A stretch of 64,000 bases of DNA from DATKYQ01 sp964640665 (GTDB lineage: Bacteria; Myxococcota; B64-G9). The position numbers were made by a program, and so were the translations under genes. Location: positions 1-64,000 of the forward strand of contig CAZXHT010000013.1 of assembly GCA_964640665.1 (NCBI GenBank), in the 5' to 3' direction. The notes beneath the pieces are model-generated. The model worked only from the letters and a program-made list of their open reading frames with translations. It was not told the DNA's origin and ran no database searches. Positions 36,346 through 45,076 of this stretch are shown here, in pieces. Within the stretch, counting starts at the first letter, position 1. Each line of letters opens with the position of its first letter.

Positions 36346-37473
36346 CTACGAAAGGTCAAGACCGGCGAGCCAGGCCGCGGCCTTTCTTACCTCGAGACCA
36401 TCGGGATATGTTCGTTCTCGATCCAGCTTGTGGACCAACTGGACAGCCATGGCGTCTCGAAAGTATTTGCGGAAATGACCGAAATGCTTGCTTGCCTGCG
36501 CATCGGATTGTTTCACCTCGATCAGGTGACTTACAACACCCTCACGGGCCAAGGCAAAGTCGATCTCCTTGCCGTCCTTGGTGCGCAGGTAGTGCAACCC
36601 TATGTTCTCTCCAAAGCAGTCTTGCCGCAGGTGGATCTCCTTCAACAAGGCACATGCGACTACGTTCTCGAGACGCGCTCCCTGATCGTCGCCGGCAACT
36701 TGGCCGCTGTCTATGAAGTAATACTTGGGTGCCTTTCGCAGGGAGCGGGCGATCTTGGTGCTGTACGGTCTCACTGGAAAGATGACATACAGGTTCTCCA
36801 ACATGAAAATCCAGCGCTTGACGGTTTTGGCGTCGCACTGAAGATCACCTGCCAAGTTGGCATGGGAGATCGGCGAGCCGACCCTGTGCCGCAGAAGTTC
36901 GATCAATGTCTCGATTGACTGGATGTTGTGTACTGATTCCAGATCGATCAGATCCTGCCGCAGAATGATATCCAGGTGCGTTCTTCGCCAGCGTTTGTAA
37001 AAAATTGAATCGCCGTTCAAAAAAGGTTCAGGAAAGCCCCCCACCGCAAGCAGGCGATCCAGGGCCGCGTCGGGCGCCAGCACCTCTCGTGACTCCTTGA
37101 TGTCGATCGGGTGCAGGCGGTGATGAAAGTAGCGTCCCGCCAGCGAGTCGCCGGTCTTGCGCGCCGTGTCCAAGCGGGCGCTTCCAGTAACCAGGATCCC
37201 GGGCGGGATGCCCTCCACGTCGTAGATTCCCTTGAGCCAGGACTTCCAGTTCTTCATCTTGTGTAGTTCATCAAAAATGACGAGCTTCTTGGCGCGGTCC
37301 CAGGCGCGGTCCGCGATCAGCCGGCGATGCTCGGGATAGTCAAAGTTCAGGTAGTCATTGCTTTCGATGATCATCTTGGAAAGGGTCGTCTTGCCCACCT
37401 GGCGAGGCCCCGCAAGAAGAACAACCTTCTTGACGAGATCTGTAGTGATCTGACTTTTTTGAGCCCGTTCCAT
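36346..37473 (-). CDS. DUF4143-type P-loop ATPase
   Basis: The 375-residue protein has Walker A LLAGPRQVGKTTLSKMI, Walker B KKLVIFDELHKMKNW, the ILVTGSARLDTARKTGDSLA segment and GRYFHHRLHPIDIKE. The C-terminal DUF4143 nuclease-like region reads LENVVACALLKEIH, KDGKEIDFALAREG and HLIEVKQSDAQASKHFG. The D-x(n)-E-x-K pattern is typical of the restriction-endonuclease-like fold in this family. These AAA-type ATPases (BrkA/AAA_14 group) are scattered orphan genes of unclear, possibly defence-related function. It starts 122 bp from the divergent HAD gene, and the spacer has several AAAAGTC half-sites. It converges with the subtilase gene. There is no obvious partner gene. Confidence 0.88.
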   Translation of the reverse strand: MERAQKSQITTDLVKKVVLLAGPRQVGKTTLSKMIIESNDYLNFDYPEHRRLIADRAWDRAKKLVIFDELHKMKNWKSWLKGIYDVEGIPPGILVTGSARLDTARKTGDSLAGRYFHHRLHPIDIKESREVLAPDAALDRLLAVGGFPEPFLNGDSIFYKRWRRTHLDIILRQDLIDLESVHNIQSIETLIELLRHRVGSPISHANLAGDLQCDAKTVKRWIFMLENLYVIFPVRPYSTKIARSLRKAPKYYFIDSGQVAGDDQGARLENVVACALLKEIHLRQDCFGENIGLHYLRTKDGKEIDFALAREGVVSHLIEVKQSDAQASKHFGHFRKYFRDAMAVQLVHKLDRERTYPDGLEVRKAAAWLAGLDLS

Positions 37474-37498
37474 ATGACCATTCTGGCGCGCAATCCAG

Positions 37499-37514
37499 AA
37501 AAGTCAAGACTTTT
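37499..37514. promoter_or_regulatory. Perfect palindrome AAAAGTC-AA-GACTTTT, candidate operator
   Basis: AAAAGTC (37499-37505) and GACTTTT (37508-37514) are perfect inverted repeats with a 2-nt centre, between the divergent DUF4143-type ATPase and HAD genes. Further copies of the half-site lie at 37531-37537 (AAAAGTC) and 37452-37458 (GACTTTT, in the first codons of the ATPase). Four half-sites in 86 bp suggest binding of a dimeric regulator, possibly autoregulation of the ATPase; this is inference. Confidence 0.4.
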
Positions 37515-37595
37515 ATGGACAGTGCGCCTGAAAAGTCAGGAAATTCTCATTTTACCTTTCTTGCACACTGGTCCAGACAGCATATATTACGGGGT

Positions 37596-38264
37596 ATGAA
37601 CGTTGCGGCTTTTTTCGACCTGGATAAGACCCTGCTGACTATAAACAGCGGGCGCTTGTGGATGCAGTGCGAGAGGCGGGACGGACGACTGTCTAGCTGG
37701 CACATGGCCGAGGCCGCCTTGTACTTTGTGGCCTACCGCTTCGGCCTGATCGACATGGAGTACGCCATGGGTCGCGCGCTGAAAACCATCCGCGGTCTCG
37801 AAGAGATTGTCCTGCGGCGACGGACGCGCGCCTGGTTCACCGACGAGGTTCTAAAGTACGCGGCGCCCGGCGCCCGGGCGGCGATTGCCGGGCACCGCGG
37901 GCAAGGACATAGGCTGGTGCTTCTGACCTCATCGTCACCTTACGAATCAGAGGCCGCGGCTGAGTTCTTCGGCCTGGAAGATTTCCTGTGCACCCGCTAC
38001 GAAGTCACAGACGGCCTATTCACTGGAGAGGCCATCAAGCCGTTATGCTACGGCGCCGGAAAAGTGGAATACGCCCGGCGTTGGGCCCGGGAACACGACG
38101 TGGATCTTGCGACCAGCTACTTCTACAGCGACTCGATCACCGACCTGCCCATGCTGCAGGCGGTCGGCAATCCGCGCATCGTCGCGCCCGACCCGCGATT
38201 GAAACGCCAAGCCCGCAAGAACGGCTGGCCCGTGCTCGACTGGTCTGCCGGAGAACAGGGGTAG
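37596..38264 (+). CDS. HAD superfamily IB phosphatase (SerB/TIGR01490-like)
   Basis: The 222-residue protein opens MNVAAFFDLDKTLL, with the DxD phosphoryl-acceptor motif (Asp8, Asp10). It has motif II HRLVLLTSSSPYESEAAAEF, a Lys in GAGKVEYARRWA and the motif-III Asp in YFYSDSITDLPMLQAVGNP. HAD-IB members hydrolyse small phosphate esters such as phosphoserine or lysophosphatidate-type compounds. ATG 37596 is preferred to ATG 37515, since the DxD motif normally lies within ten residues of the N-terminus. A TTGCAC/TATATT pair lies just ahead, so the mRNA may have almost no leader. Substrate unknown. Confidence 0.88.
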   Translation: MNVAAFFDLDKTLLTINSGRLWMQCERRDGRLSSWHMAEAALYFVAYRFGLIDMEYAMGRALKTIRGLEEIVLRRRTRAWFTDEVLKYAAPGARAAIAGHRGQGHRLVLLTSSSPYESEAAAEFFGLEDFLCTRYEVTDGLFTGEAIKPLCYGAGKVEYARRWAREHDVDLATSYFYSDSITDLPMLQAVGNPRIVAPDPRLKRQARKNGWPVLDWSAGEQG

Positions 38265-38321
38265 CAGCTATAGCGTCAACTTCCATGAATAAAACTTCTC
38301 GGGGTCAGTACCGGCAACCTT

Positions 38322-38341
38322 TGGTGCTATAATGGCTGACC
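38322..38341 (+). promoter_or_regulatory. Extended -10 promoter of the heparinase-like lipoprotein gene
   Basis: A perfect TATAAT (38328-38333) is preceded by TGC, giving the extended -10 form TGnTATAAT. No clear -35 is seen at 16-18 nt. The predicted transcript would start near 38340, with GGGAGG at 38342-38347 as ribosome site before GTG 38354. The surrounding TGGTG and TGACC words recur upstream of the gene at 30375. Confidence 0.55.
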
Positions 38342-38353
38342 GGGAGGTACAAC

Positions 38354-41300
38354 GTGAATTCGAAATCAACCAGACCCTGTTTGGCCGCGATCCTGTCGTT
38401 TGTAATCATGTCCACCGGATGCGGCGGATCGATATCCTCGGTCGCCGATGGCGCCCGTGAAGATGCCGACGGCGACGGAGATCGGTTGGATGCCGGGGGG
38501 GATCTCGGCGCCGACACCGGCATCGACGGTGGTGACCAAAATGGCGATTGGATGTCTGACGGTGGTGATCCGGGTCAACCCCCCGAGCAAGATTGGGAGG
38601 AGGACAGTTTTCCTTTTCGCAAAATCGTAACATTGCAACCTCACCCGGATCGCGATCGGACCAATTTACCGGTCATTGCGGTCATCGAACATCCAGGTAC
38701 GTTCGTGCTGCGGGAGATGCAGGTATATGAGGTAAGCGGCGGGATGAATCCTGTGCCCGTGGCCGCTTCGTCCTGGAGCGAGCCAGGGGGGCATCTCACC
38801 CAGGTCGGCTTCGGGGCTCCGGGATTGACCCCGGCGGGCGAGACCCGCGAGTTCGCGGTGTACTATCAAACGGCCGACAGTCCCGAACCCTGGCTGTGGA
38901 CCGATAGCGGATGGGCTACCCGGCAACAGTTGCCCGGCGGAGTGATCGGGGTCAGCGGCGGATGCTGCGGGATTGTCAGGGAAGTGGACCAGGGTACGGG
39001 CAGCTTGCTTTCGGGCCGTCGCGGCGGCGGGCAAACGGCGTTCAAGCTGCTCTCATCCGGCTGGAAGGTGGCCGAGGGTTTCTCGAATTCCTACCAACTC
39101 GAATCCAACACCAGCATCTACCCGCCCCGCGGTGTCGAATCGGAACCATACGCGGATCTCTACTACGACGCCGACGGTTTCCAGGCCGCCTTCGCGGCCA
39201 GCTGGGGCCTCGATACGCCCGTGCCCCACGGGCTTGCGCTGACCCAGCGTTTGTTCCACACATGGCCGTTCGCACAGTACCTCTTGTCGGCTGAGTCCAG
39301 CGTGAGCCCGTTGAACTTCTCTTCCAACGACTGGAACGGACGCCACGTCTACCTGACGGACAGCTACGACCGGATGATCTCCGACACGCGCGGAGACGAA
39401 TCCATTTCCAGCAAGTGGGATACCGGTATGCGTTGGCTGGTGGTTTACGATAGCGCCACAGACAAGGGATTCGGCTGGTTCTCGTCTCACAAGGGGGTAA
39501 TCCGCGCAGATCCCGACAGCGGTCCCGTAAATGTCTTTGATTCTTACGGATACAGCTCTGGCTCCAGCTTGAGCTTTTCAGCCCTGTGGATGGCGGCCGA
39601 GGACAAGGACGAGATAGTGGAGCTGTTCGACGCCATGAAGCCCGGTGTGCTGGTATCCGATTACGAATCGCGCGACCTGAATATCATCGAGCCCGTAGAC
39701 GGATCTTTCTATTTTCCCGAAGACACCCTGCGGGTAGCCGTTTCCACACCCGGCAATCCCTTGCCGGTGACCGCCACCCTGACCCTGCCGGATGACTCCC
39801 GGCAGCCCATGGAGATGAACAGGGTGGGCAATAGCTGGGTCTGGGAAGCCTCCGCACCCCTGGTGTTCAACGTCTCTCACCCGGAGGGAAGTTGGACTGT
39901 CGAGGTGCAGTCAGGCGGCGCAACTCGCCGGGCCACGGTACAGTTCAGGCATCCCGTTCATCCGCGCCTGCTGTTTTCCGCGTCAGATCTGCCCCAGATC
40001 CACTCGCGCAAGGACGGCGCCCACGCGGCCATCTGGAGCGCCATGCTGGCCGAGGCCTCGGGCTACGGCGAACCCATGGATGACCCGGGACCCGGCAAGG
40101 ACATTCGCGGCTACGCCAACAGACTTATCAACCTGGCCCTGATCCAGCTTGTGGACCCTACCCAGGAATACGATGCTCTGCTTTGGAATTACTTTTTCAA
40201 GATGCTGCGCTACCCCAACTGGACATCGGACGAGCGGCCCTTCAATAACTACGATCTCACCGTGGGTCATTTCTTGACCGCCCTGGCGCTTACCTATGAC
40301 TGGCACTACGACAGGTTCACCCCGGCCGAGCGCAGGGAGTTGCGGGCACGCCTGGCGGACATGGCCGACACCTGGCTGACCACCGGCTGGCTGCGGCACT
40401 ACCCGGATATTGATTGGACCCGTTACGGCTCGGTCAGCAACAACCACTACTGGATCAACAACGAGGGAGTGGCGGCTGTCGCCTTCGTGCTGCAAGACGA
40501 ACTGCCCGAGACGCGCCGCGCGGCCTGGGAGGAACGAACCGAAGCCAACCTGGCGGTGATCTTGTCCGTGCTCGAAGACGACGGCACCAGTAACGAAGGC
40601 GTGGCCTACCACTCGTACGGTCAAATCAACCTGTTTCCCTGGCTGGACATGCGCGATCGAGCGAACGGCGGACAGACGGCCCATGCCATACCCTGGTTCG
40701 CAAATTCCATCCTCTGGGATCTGTATTCAATCGCCCCCGGCGGAGAAGACAACTACGGGGGACCAGCCAACTTCGGCGATTGTCCCCCGTACCACTACAA
40801 TCCCCCGCACACTATCCAGGCATGGTTAGCCGCGCGGCTCGACAACGGTTACGCCCAGTGGATGGCCGAAGATCTTCAGTGGCCCCGCCAGACGGTTTTT
40901 TCTTACCTGTGGTATGACCCGAGCGTTGCGGTGCGCGTCCCCGACGGCTTGCCGCCCTGGCGCCTGTTCGACAACCGGGGCATCTTCGTCTGGCGCTCTT
41001 CGTGGAACAACGACGCAAACTATTTCTCGCTCAAGTCCGGCTCCTACTTCGGGGGGCACGAGCAACCTGACGCCGGACATTTCATTCTGCATCGGGCTGG
41101 TGTGCCGTACATCACCGACTACGGATATTCGTACTGGAAGATGACAGATGAACACAACTTGATCCTGGCGGACGGGTCAGGTCAGTACGGCCAGGACAAC
41201 CAATGGATGGCCGCGGTTGACCCGGCACACTGGGCCGGCCTGCCCTTTGCGCTGGGCGACGCGGCCTACTTCGACATGCTGGCCGATCCGACTCCCATGT

Positions 41301-42184
41301 ACCAGTCGAGCGATCTGCAAAGCTGGCAGCGTGAAGTCGTCGGCCTGCAGCCGGGCATCTTCCTGGTCAGGGATGTCATGGCGGCCGGTGCGCAGGTCGA
41401 GTTCAGCTGGTTGCTGCACGGCTACAAGACCGATCCGCCCAGCTCTGAAAACCACAGCTATACCTATATAGAGCGCCGCCTGGAAAACCCTTGGGAGGAT
41501 CAAGGAAACGGCAACTGGCTTATAAGACCCCAGGCCTCGGCGCCCGCTCTCCAACTGCAGGACTGTTCCGCGGACAGTTGGTCTGCCGTGATCGAGCCGA
41601 GTTTCTACGTGCCCGAGCAAAAACTGGACGTCGGCGGCTACAATGAAGATTTGGAGTCTTTCCAACTGGGCTATCGGCTACGGCGCACCCGCAGCGACAC
41701 TGCCGCCTCGTCGCTCGTGGCCGCCTGGTTCGGCGACGCCATTTCTGTCGCGGCTCTAGCCACGTCTGAAGCGGAGGGCGTCCGCCTGTATGACTCCGCA
41801 GGCGACGTGGCAATCGTGATTTGGCCTTTCAGCGGATCGGCACCGGCCATGTCCGGTCTTGCAGTCAACGGTGCCATGGGCGGGGTACGCCAGGATGAAC
41901 CCGCCTATTTCGGAAGAGATCTGACTCAACTCATGCAAGACGGCCAACTGCTCGTTCGGGCGCAAACCCCGGTGAGCATATTCGCCCGCTGCGAGCACAC
42001 GGCCGACGTCGACAATCCGCATTTCGCAAGCGTGCAAGCATCATCCGAGGTTGTGCTCGATCTGTACTGTCCCAGCGAGCCGACCCAGCTGACAATGGAC
42101 GGAATCGCCATACCCTTCAACTGGAACGGCGATTTGTTGAGCGTTACGCTTCCAACCGGCAACCATCGCCTCGAGATGTTTTGA
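38354..42184 (+). CDS. Heparinase II/III-like lipoprotein, multidomain
   Basis: The 1276-residue lipoprotein has lipobox VIMSTGC (Cys23) and a D/G-rich linker. An N-terminal beta region resembling a DUF2341-type fold follows (FPFRKIVTLQPHPDRDRTNL), with extended insertions. A heparinase-type alpha/alpha toroid spans about 530-880 (MADTWLTTGW, WINNEGVAAVAFVLQDELPE). The heparinase II/III beta domain has GIFVWRSSWNNDANYFSLKS, GGHEQPDAGHFILHRAGVPY and HNLILADGSGQYG. These domains match those of the protein at 81-3023. It starts with GTG, supported by GGGAGG at proper distance. It probably degrades or binds acidic polysaccharides at the cell surface; the length is well above single-domain lyases (about 650-780). 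Confidence 0.8.
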   Translation: MNSKSTRPCLAAILSFVIMSTGCGGSISSVADGAREDADGDGDRLDAGGDLGADTGIDGGDQNGDWMSDGGDPGQPPEQDWEEDSFPFRKIVTLQPHPDRDRTNLPVIAVIEHPGTFVLREMQVYEVSGGMNPVPVAASSWSEPGGHLTQVGFGAPGLTPAGETREFAVYYQTADSPEPWLWTDSGWATRQQLPGGVIGVSGGCCGIVREVDQGTGSLLSGRRGGGQTAFKLLSSGWKVAEGFSNSYQLESNTSIYPPRGVESEPYADLYYDADGFQAAFAASWGLDTPVPHGLALTQRLFHTWPFAQYLLSAESSVSPLNFSSNDWNGRHVYLTDSYDRMISDTRGDESISSKWDTGMRWLVVYDSATDKGFGWFSSHKGVIRADPDSGPVNVFDSYGYSSGSSLSFSALWMAAEDKDEIVELFDAMKPGVLVSDYESRDLNIIEPVDGSFYFPEDTLRVAVSTPGNPLPVTATLTLPDDSRQPMEMNRVGNSWVWEASAPLVFNVSHPEGSWTVEVQSGGATRRATVQFRHPVHPRLLFSASDLPQIHSRKDGAHAAIWSAMLAEASGYGEPMDDPGPGKDIRGYANRLINLALIQLVDPTQEYDALLWNYFFKMLRYPNWTSDERPFNNYDLTVGHFLTALALTYDWHYDRFTPAERRELRARLADMADTWLTTGWLRHYPDIDWTRYGSVSNNHYWINNEGVAAVAFVLQDELPETRRAAWEERTEANLAVILSVLEDDGTSNEGVAYHSYGQINLFPWLDMRDRANGGQTAHAIPWFANSILWDLYSIAPGGEDNYGGPANFGDCPPYHYNPPHTIQAWLAARLDNGYAQWMAEDLQWPRQTVFSYLWYDPSVAVRVPDGLPPWRLFDNRGIFVWRSSWNNDANYFSLKSGSYFGGHEQPDAGHFILHRAGVPYITDYGYSYWKMTDEHNLILADGSGQYGQDNQWMAAVDPAHWAGLPFALGDAAYFDMLADPTPMYQSSDLQSWQREVVGLQPGIFLVRDVMAAGAQVEFSWLLHGYKTDPPSSENHSYTYIERRLENPWEDQGNGNWLIRPQASAPALQLQDCSADSWSAVIEPSFYVPEQKLDVGGYNEDLESFQLGYRLRRTRSDTAASSLVAAWFGDAISVAALATSEAEGVRLYDSAGDVAIVIWPFSGSAPAMSGLAVNGAMGGVRQDEPAYFGRDLTQLMQDGQLLVRAQTPVSIFARCEHTADVDNPHFASVQASSEVVLDLYCPSEPTQLTMDGIAIPFNWNGDLLSVTLPTGNHRLEMF

Positions 42185-42207
42185 AGATACCTTGGTCGGT
42201 GTCCGGC

Positions 42208-43254
42208 TCAAGCGGAAGCCGTGTTCAACACGGGTTGAGCAAGCGAGACGTCGGCCTGTTGCAGGATCTGCTTGATGTCCCGATTCACATCGTGTTGGAT
42301 GTCCAGGGCGCGAGAGGTGTCGGTGATGTAGTAAAGAACCTGGAGTTGCAAGGCCCCGGCCTCGAAGCCTAACAGATGCAACATCACATTTTCCGCGATA
42401 CCCTCCACGGCGCGGATTTCCCCGGCGATCTGCTCGCGAACATGGTCGATCTTTTCGAGCGGCGTATCGCCCGAGATGGCCAGCTTGAAAAGCACCCGCA
42501 AGGAAGGCCGTCGGGATATATTGGTAATCACCGAGGTAGGCGCCAGCGAGTTGGGCACGCTGACCAGGTTGCCGTTCCAGGTGCGGATGCGGGTGTCACG
42601 CAGGCCAATCAATTCGACCGAGCCCTCGTTACCCTGGTAGTTGACCGCCTCCCCCACCTGGAAAGGCCCGTTTATCAAAATCGTGAACGAGCCGAACACG
42701 TTCGAGAGCGTGTCCTTGGCTGCCATGGCCAGCGCCAAACCGCCCAGGCCCAGGCCGGCAAGCAGCGAGCTGATGTTGAAACCCATGTTTGCCACCAAAA
42801 ACAGCGCGGCTATGATCCAGACCACCAGGCCGACCACCGAACTGAGTGTGCCGATCAGTTGCGAGAGAAGGGCGTCATCCGAGCGATCGGCGAAGCGCTT
42901 GATGTAGTGTTGTAAAACAGCGTTTATCAGCCTGACCGCCGCGAGCGCGCCGACAATCGTCCAAGCTACCAGCATCACGGTCCAGATCGTCCGCCCCAGC
43001 CAATCGGGCAAGATCAGCTTGCGCAGCGCGGCGTGCGTGCCCGCCAGAAAGACAATCCAGAAGATCGGTCGCGCCCCGATGTCGGCCACCATATCGTCGA
43101 GCCGGCCGCGCGTGTCCTTGGCCCGGGCGATGACATAGCGGCGCAGTAGCCAGGTGCAAACGAGCGCCACCAGCCAAGCGCACGCGAGCAGTCCGGCGAA
43201 GATCAAATAGTTCAGGATACTATTGTTCCAGTAGACCGAGTCGAGCCAATCCAT
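42208..43254 (-). CDS. MscS family small-conductance mechanosensitive channel
   Basis: The 348-residue membrane protein has several N-terminal transmembrane helices (IFAGLLACAWLVALVCTWLL; FWIVFLAGTHAALRKLI) and a pore helix with the MscS signature GLGLGGLALAMAAKDTLSNV. The beta domain reads GPFQVGEAVNYQGNEGSVEL, then IRTWNGNLVSVPNSLA, followed by an alpha/beta C-terminal part. MscS channels release solutes upon membrane tension and so act in envelope or osmotic stress. The start has GGAGGT upstream. It is 45 nt after the VWA lipoprotein gene, apparently the last gene of the sigma/caspase operon, which makes a release-valve role plausible. Confidence 0.93.
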   Translation of the reverse strand: MDWLDSVYWNNSILNYLIFAGLLACAWLVALVCTWLLRRYVIARAKDTRGRLDDMVADIGARPIFWIVFLAGTHAALRKLILPDWLGRTIWTVMLVAWTIVGALAAVRLINAVLQHYIKRFADRSDDALLSQLIGTLSSVVGLVVWIIAALFLVANMGFNISSLLAGLGLGGLALAMAAKDTLSNVFGSFTILINGPFQVGEAVNYQGNEGSVELIGLRDTRIRTWNGNLVSVPNSLAPTSVITNISRRPSLRVLFKLAISGDTPLEKIDHVREQIAGEIRAVEGIAENVMLHLLGFEAGALQLQVLYYITDTSRALDIQHDVNRDIKQILQQADVSLAQPVLNTASA

Positions 43255-43299
43255 TCCGGCACCTCCCTATGGACTGCATACAGGAGAGCGCCGCCGGAC

Positions 43300-45060
43300 T
43301 CAAGGGCAAGCTGCCTGGTAGTCGATTTTCACAAGCGCATAGGGCAGCGGGGCCTGGCCCTGGTCGAAAACCACTTCTCTGGCTGCGGGCTCGAAAACGA
43401 AGCCTGTCTCAAGCGCCGTGCCGTTGATCGACACCTTGACGGTGTCCGCCGAGATCGGATCGCCTGAGAGCTTGAACCTGCGCTGGTAGCCGATACTCGC
43501 CCCGACCACCTCGAGCATCGGCTGCGAGAAGTTGTCCTGGCAGATGGTCTCGATCGTGCCTCCCAGCCTGCGGGCAAGATCGATGTAGCGCGTGCCCGGC
43601 TGGGCCGAACAATTGTTGCCGCTGCATCCTGGTGTGATGCAGGCAGAGACAACGTCCCAACCCTGTCGACTGTCGTCCCAGGCGTACTCGATTTTGGTCG
43701 AAGACGGATCGGCAGGATCGCTGAGGCCGACGATGGCCGAAAAAGTGGCCAACGATGGAACGGGCTTTAGCCCCTGCAGGAAGGAGGCGTACTGTTCGAC
43801 CGGAGTCAGCGAGTAGGGCTTGCCCTCGGGATCTTCGGTAAGGCCGTCCGGATCTACACCCTTGGCCGCGTAGTAGCAGACGTTGCCGCTTATTGCCGGC
43901 ATGCTCTCGCTCACGTCTCCCACCTCGCCGCAATCGTCTTCGTCGGAGACGACGATGACCGCCAGGCGCGCCCAGTCGCGCAGGAAGTCGGCGTTGTAGC
44001 TCGCGGCCAGAACTCCCAGCGCCGTGCGCATGGCCGCCAGGCCGCGCTCGTAGCCGCAGCCGTTTATGCCGACCAGCACCGTTCCGCGATCGTTGGCCTG
44101 ATCGTAGAAGCAATCCAGGTTGCTATCCGTCACCTCCCGGCAAGTCGGATCGTTGGTAAAGATGAAATCGGGATAGTCGACCGTGCCCTGGTTGTGGCCC
44201 AGGCGATCCTGGAAACGGCCGCTCTCGCCGGTATCGTTCATGCAGCTTCCGGGCATGGGAAGTGACGCGCAAGCGGGGCAGCCGGGTGATTCCATCCCGG
44301 TGGTCACTACCGCGATGTGGTAGTCGACCGCCGCCTCGTCCAGGGCGGCAGCGAAGTCGTTGAAGGAGCTTGCCAGCGCCTGCTGCTCGCCGACCATCGA
44401 GCCCGAGTTATCGACGATGAACAAGGCGTCCACCGCGCCCCCGCCGCCCTGGCTGAATCGCTCTGTACGATTCTCGCTGCCCTGGCAGACGTGGTCGGGA
44501 TCGACCGGCAGCGAGATCGTCTCGACCTGCTTCGACTCACCCGATCTTACCCGCAGGTTCTCGATCGACTGATCGAGAAAACCCGAGGCCTGCAACACGA
44601 GATCCCATTTTCCCGCCGGCAGGGCAACATGGAAAGAGCCCGATTCGTCGGGATGGGTAACGATAGGCGTGCCGCTCACGCTCACCTCGACTCGGCCGGG
44701 AACGTCCAGCGCCACGACTCCGCCCAGTGCCCCGATTGTCCCGGGTTCGATATCGCCCAGATCGAGGTCACCTTCTCCGGCCAGGTCGAACTTGTACTGC
44801 AGCCCAAGGCTGGCTCCCCAGATCACCCCCAGCGTCTTGCTCGTGCCCGCCGAGGCAACCATCTCGAACGAACCGTCAGTAGCAGTTGTTGTCATTCTCT
44901 CCGGTTCTCCGATCACGAACACCTGCGCCCCCTTGAGCGGTTGGCCGGCGGCCAGTACGTTACCGTGCACCAGCCCCTCTCCCGTCCAGTAGGGCTCGTT
45001 GGAAAGATAGCCGCATCCGGCGGCCAGCAGCATTACAGCGATAACCGATAGACGTTTCAT
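43300..45060 (-). CDS. VWA-domain lipoprotein with carboxypeptidase-regulatory-like domains
   Basis: The 586-residue lipoprotein has lipobox LLAAGC (Cys16). A carboxypeptidase-regulatory-like domain follows (GNVLAAGQPLKGAQVFVIG), and probably a second (VEVSVSGTPIVTHPDESGSF). A VWA domain has the MIDAS motif DALFIVDNSGSMVGEQQALA and the Asp in VIVVSDEDDCGEVGD, with several Cys probably disulfide-linked. VWA domains bind ligands via Mg and occur in many envelope complexes. ATG 45060 with GGGAGG upstream is preferred to the longer frame (45171). Seventeen nt separate it from the caspase gene, so it belongs to the operon 48116-42208. Its partner is unknown. Confidence 0.88.
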   Translation of the reverse strand: MKRLSVIAVMLLAAGCGYLSNEPYWTGEGLVHGNVLAAGQPLKGAQVFVIGEPERMTTTATDGSFEMVASAGTSKTLGVIWGASLGLQYKFDLAGEGDLDLGDIEPGTIGALGGVVALDVPGRVEVSVSGTPIVTHPDESGSFHVALPAGKWDLVLQASGFLDQSIENLRVRSGESKQVETISLPVDPDHVCQGSENRTERFSQGGGGAVDALFIVDNSGSMVGEQQALASSFNDFAAALDEAAVDYHIAVVTTGMESPGCPACASLPMPGSCMNDTGESGRFQDRLGHNQGTVDYPDFIFTNDPTCREVTDSNLDCFYDQANDRGTVLVGINGCGYERGLAAMRTALGVLAASYNADFLRDWARLAVIVVSDEDDCGEVGDVSESMPAISGNVCYYAAKGVDPDGLTEDPEGKPYSLTPVEQYASFLQGLKPVPSLATFSAIVGLSDPADPSSTKIEYAWDDSRQGWDVVSACITPGCSGNNCSAQPGTRYIDLARRLGGTIETICQDNFSQPMLEVVGASIGYQRRFKLSGDPISADTVKVSINGTALETGFVFEPAAREVVFDQGQAPLPYALVKIDYQAACP

Positions 45061-45076
45061 TGAAACCTCCCAATTC

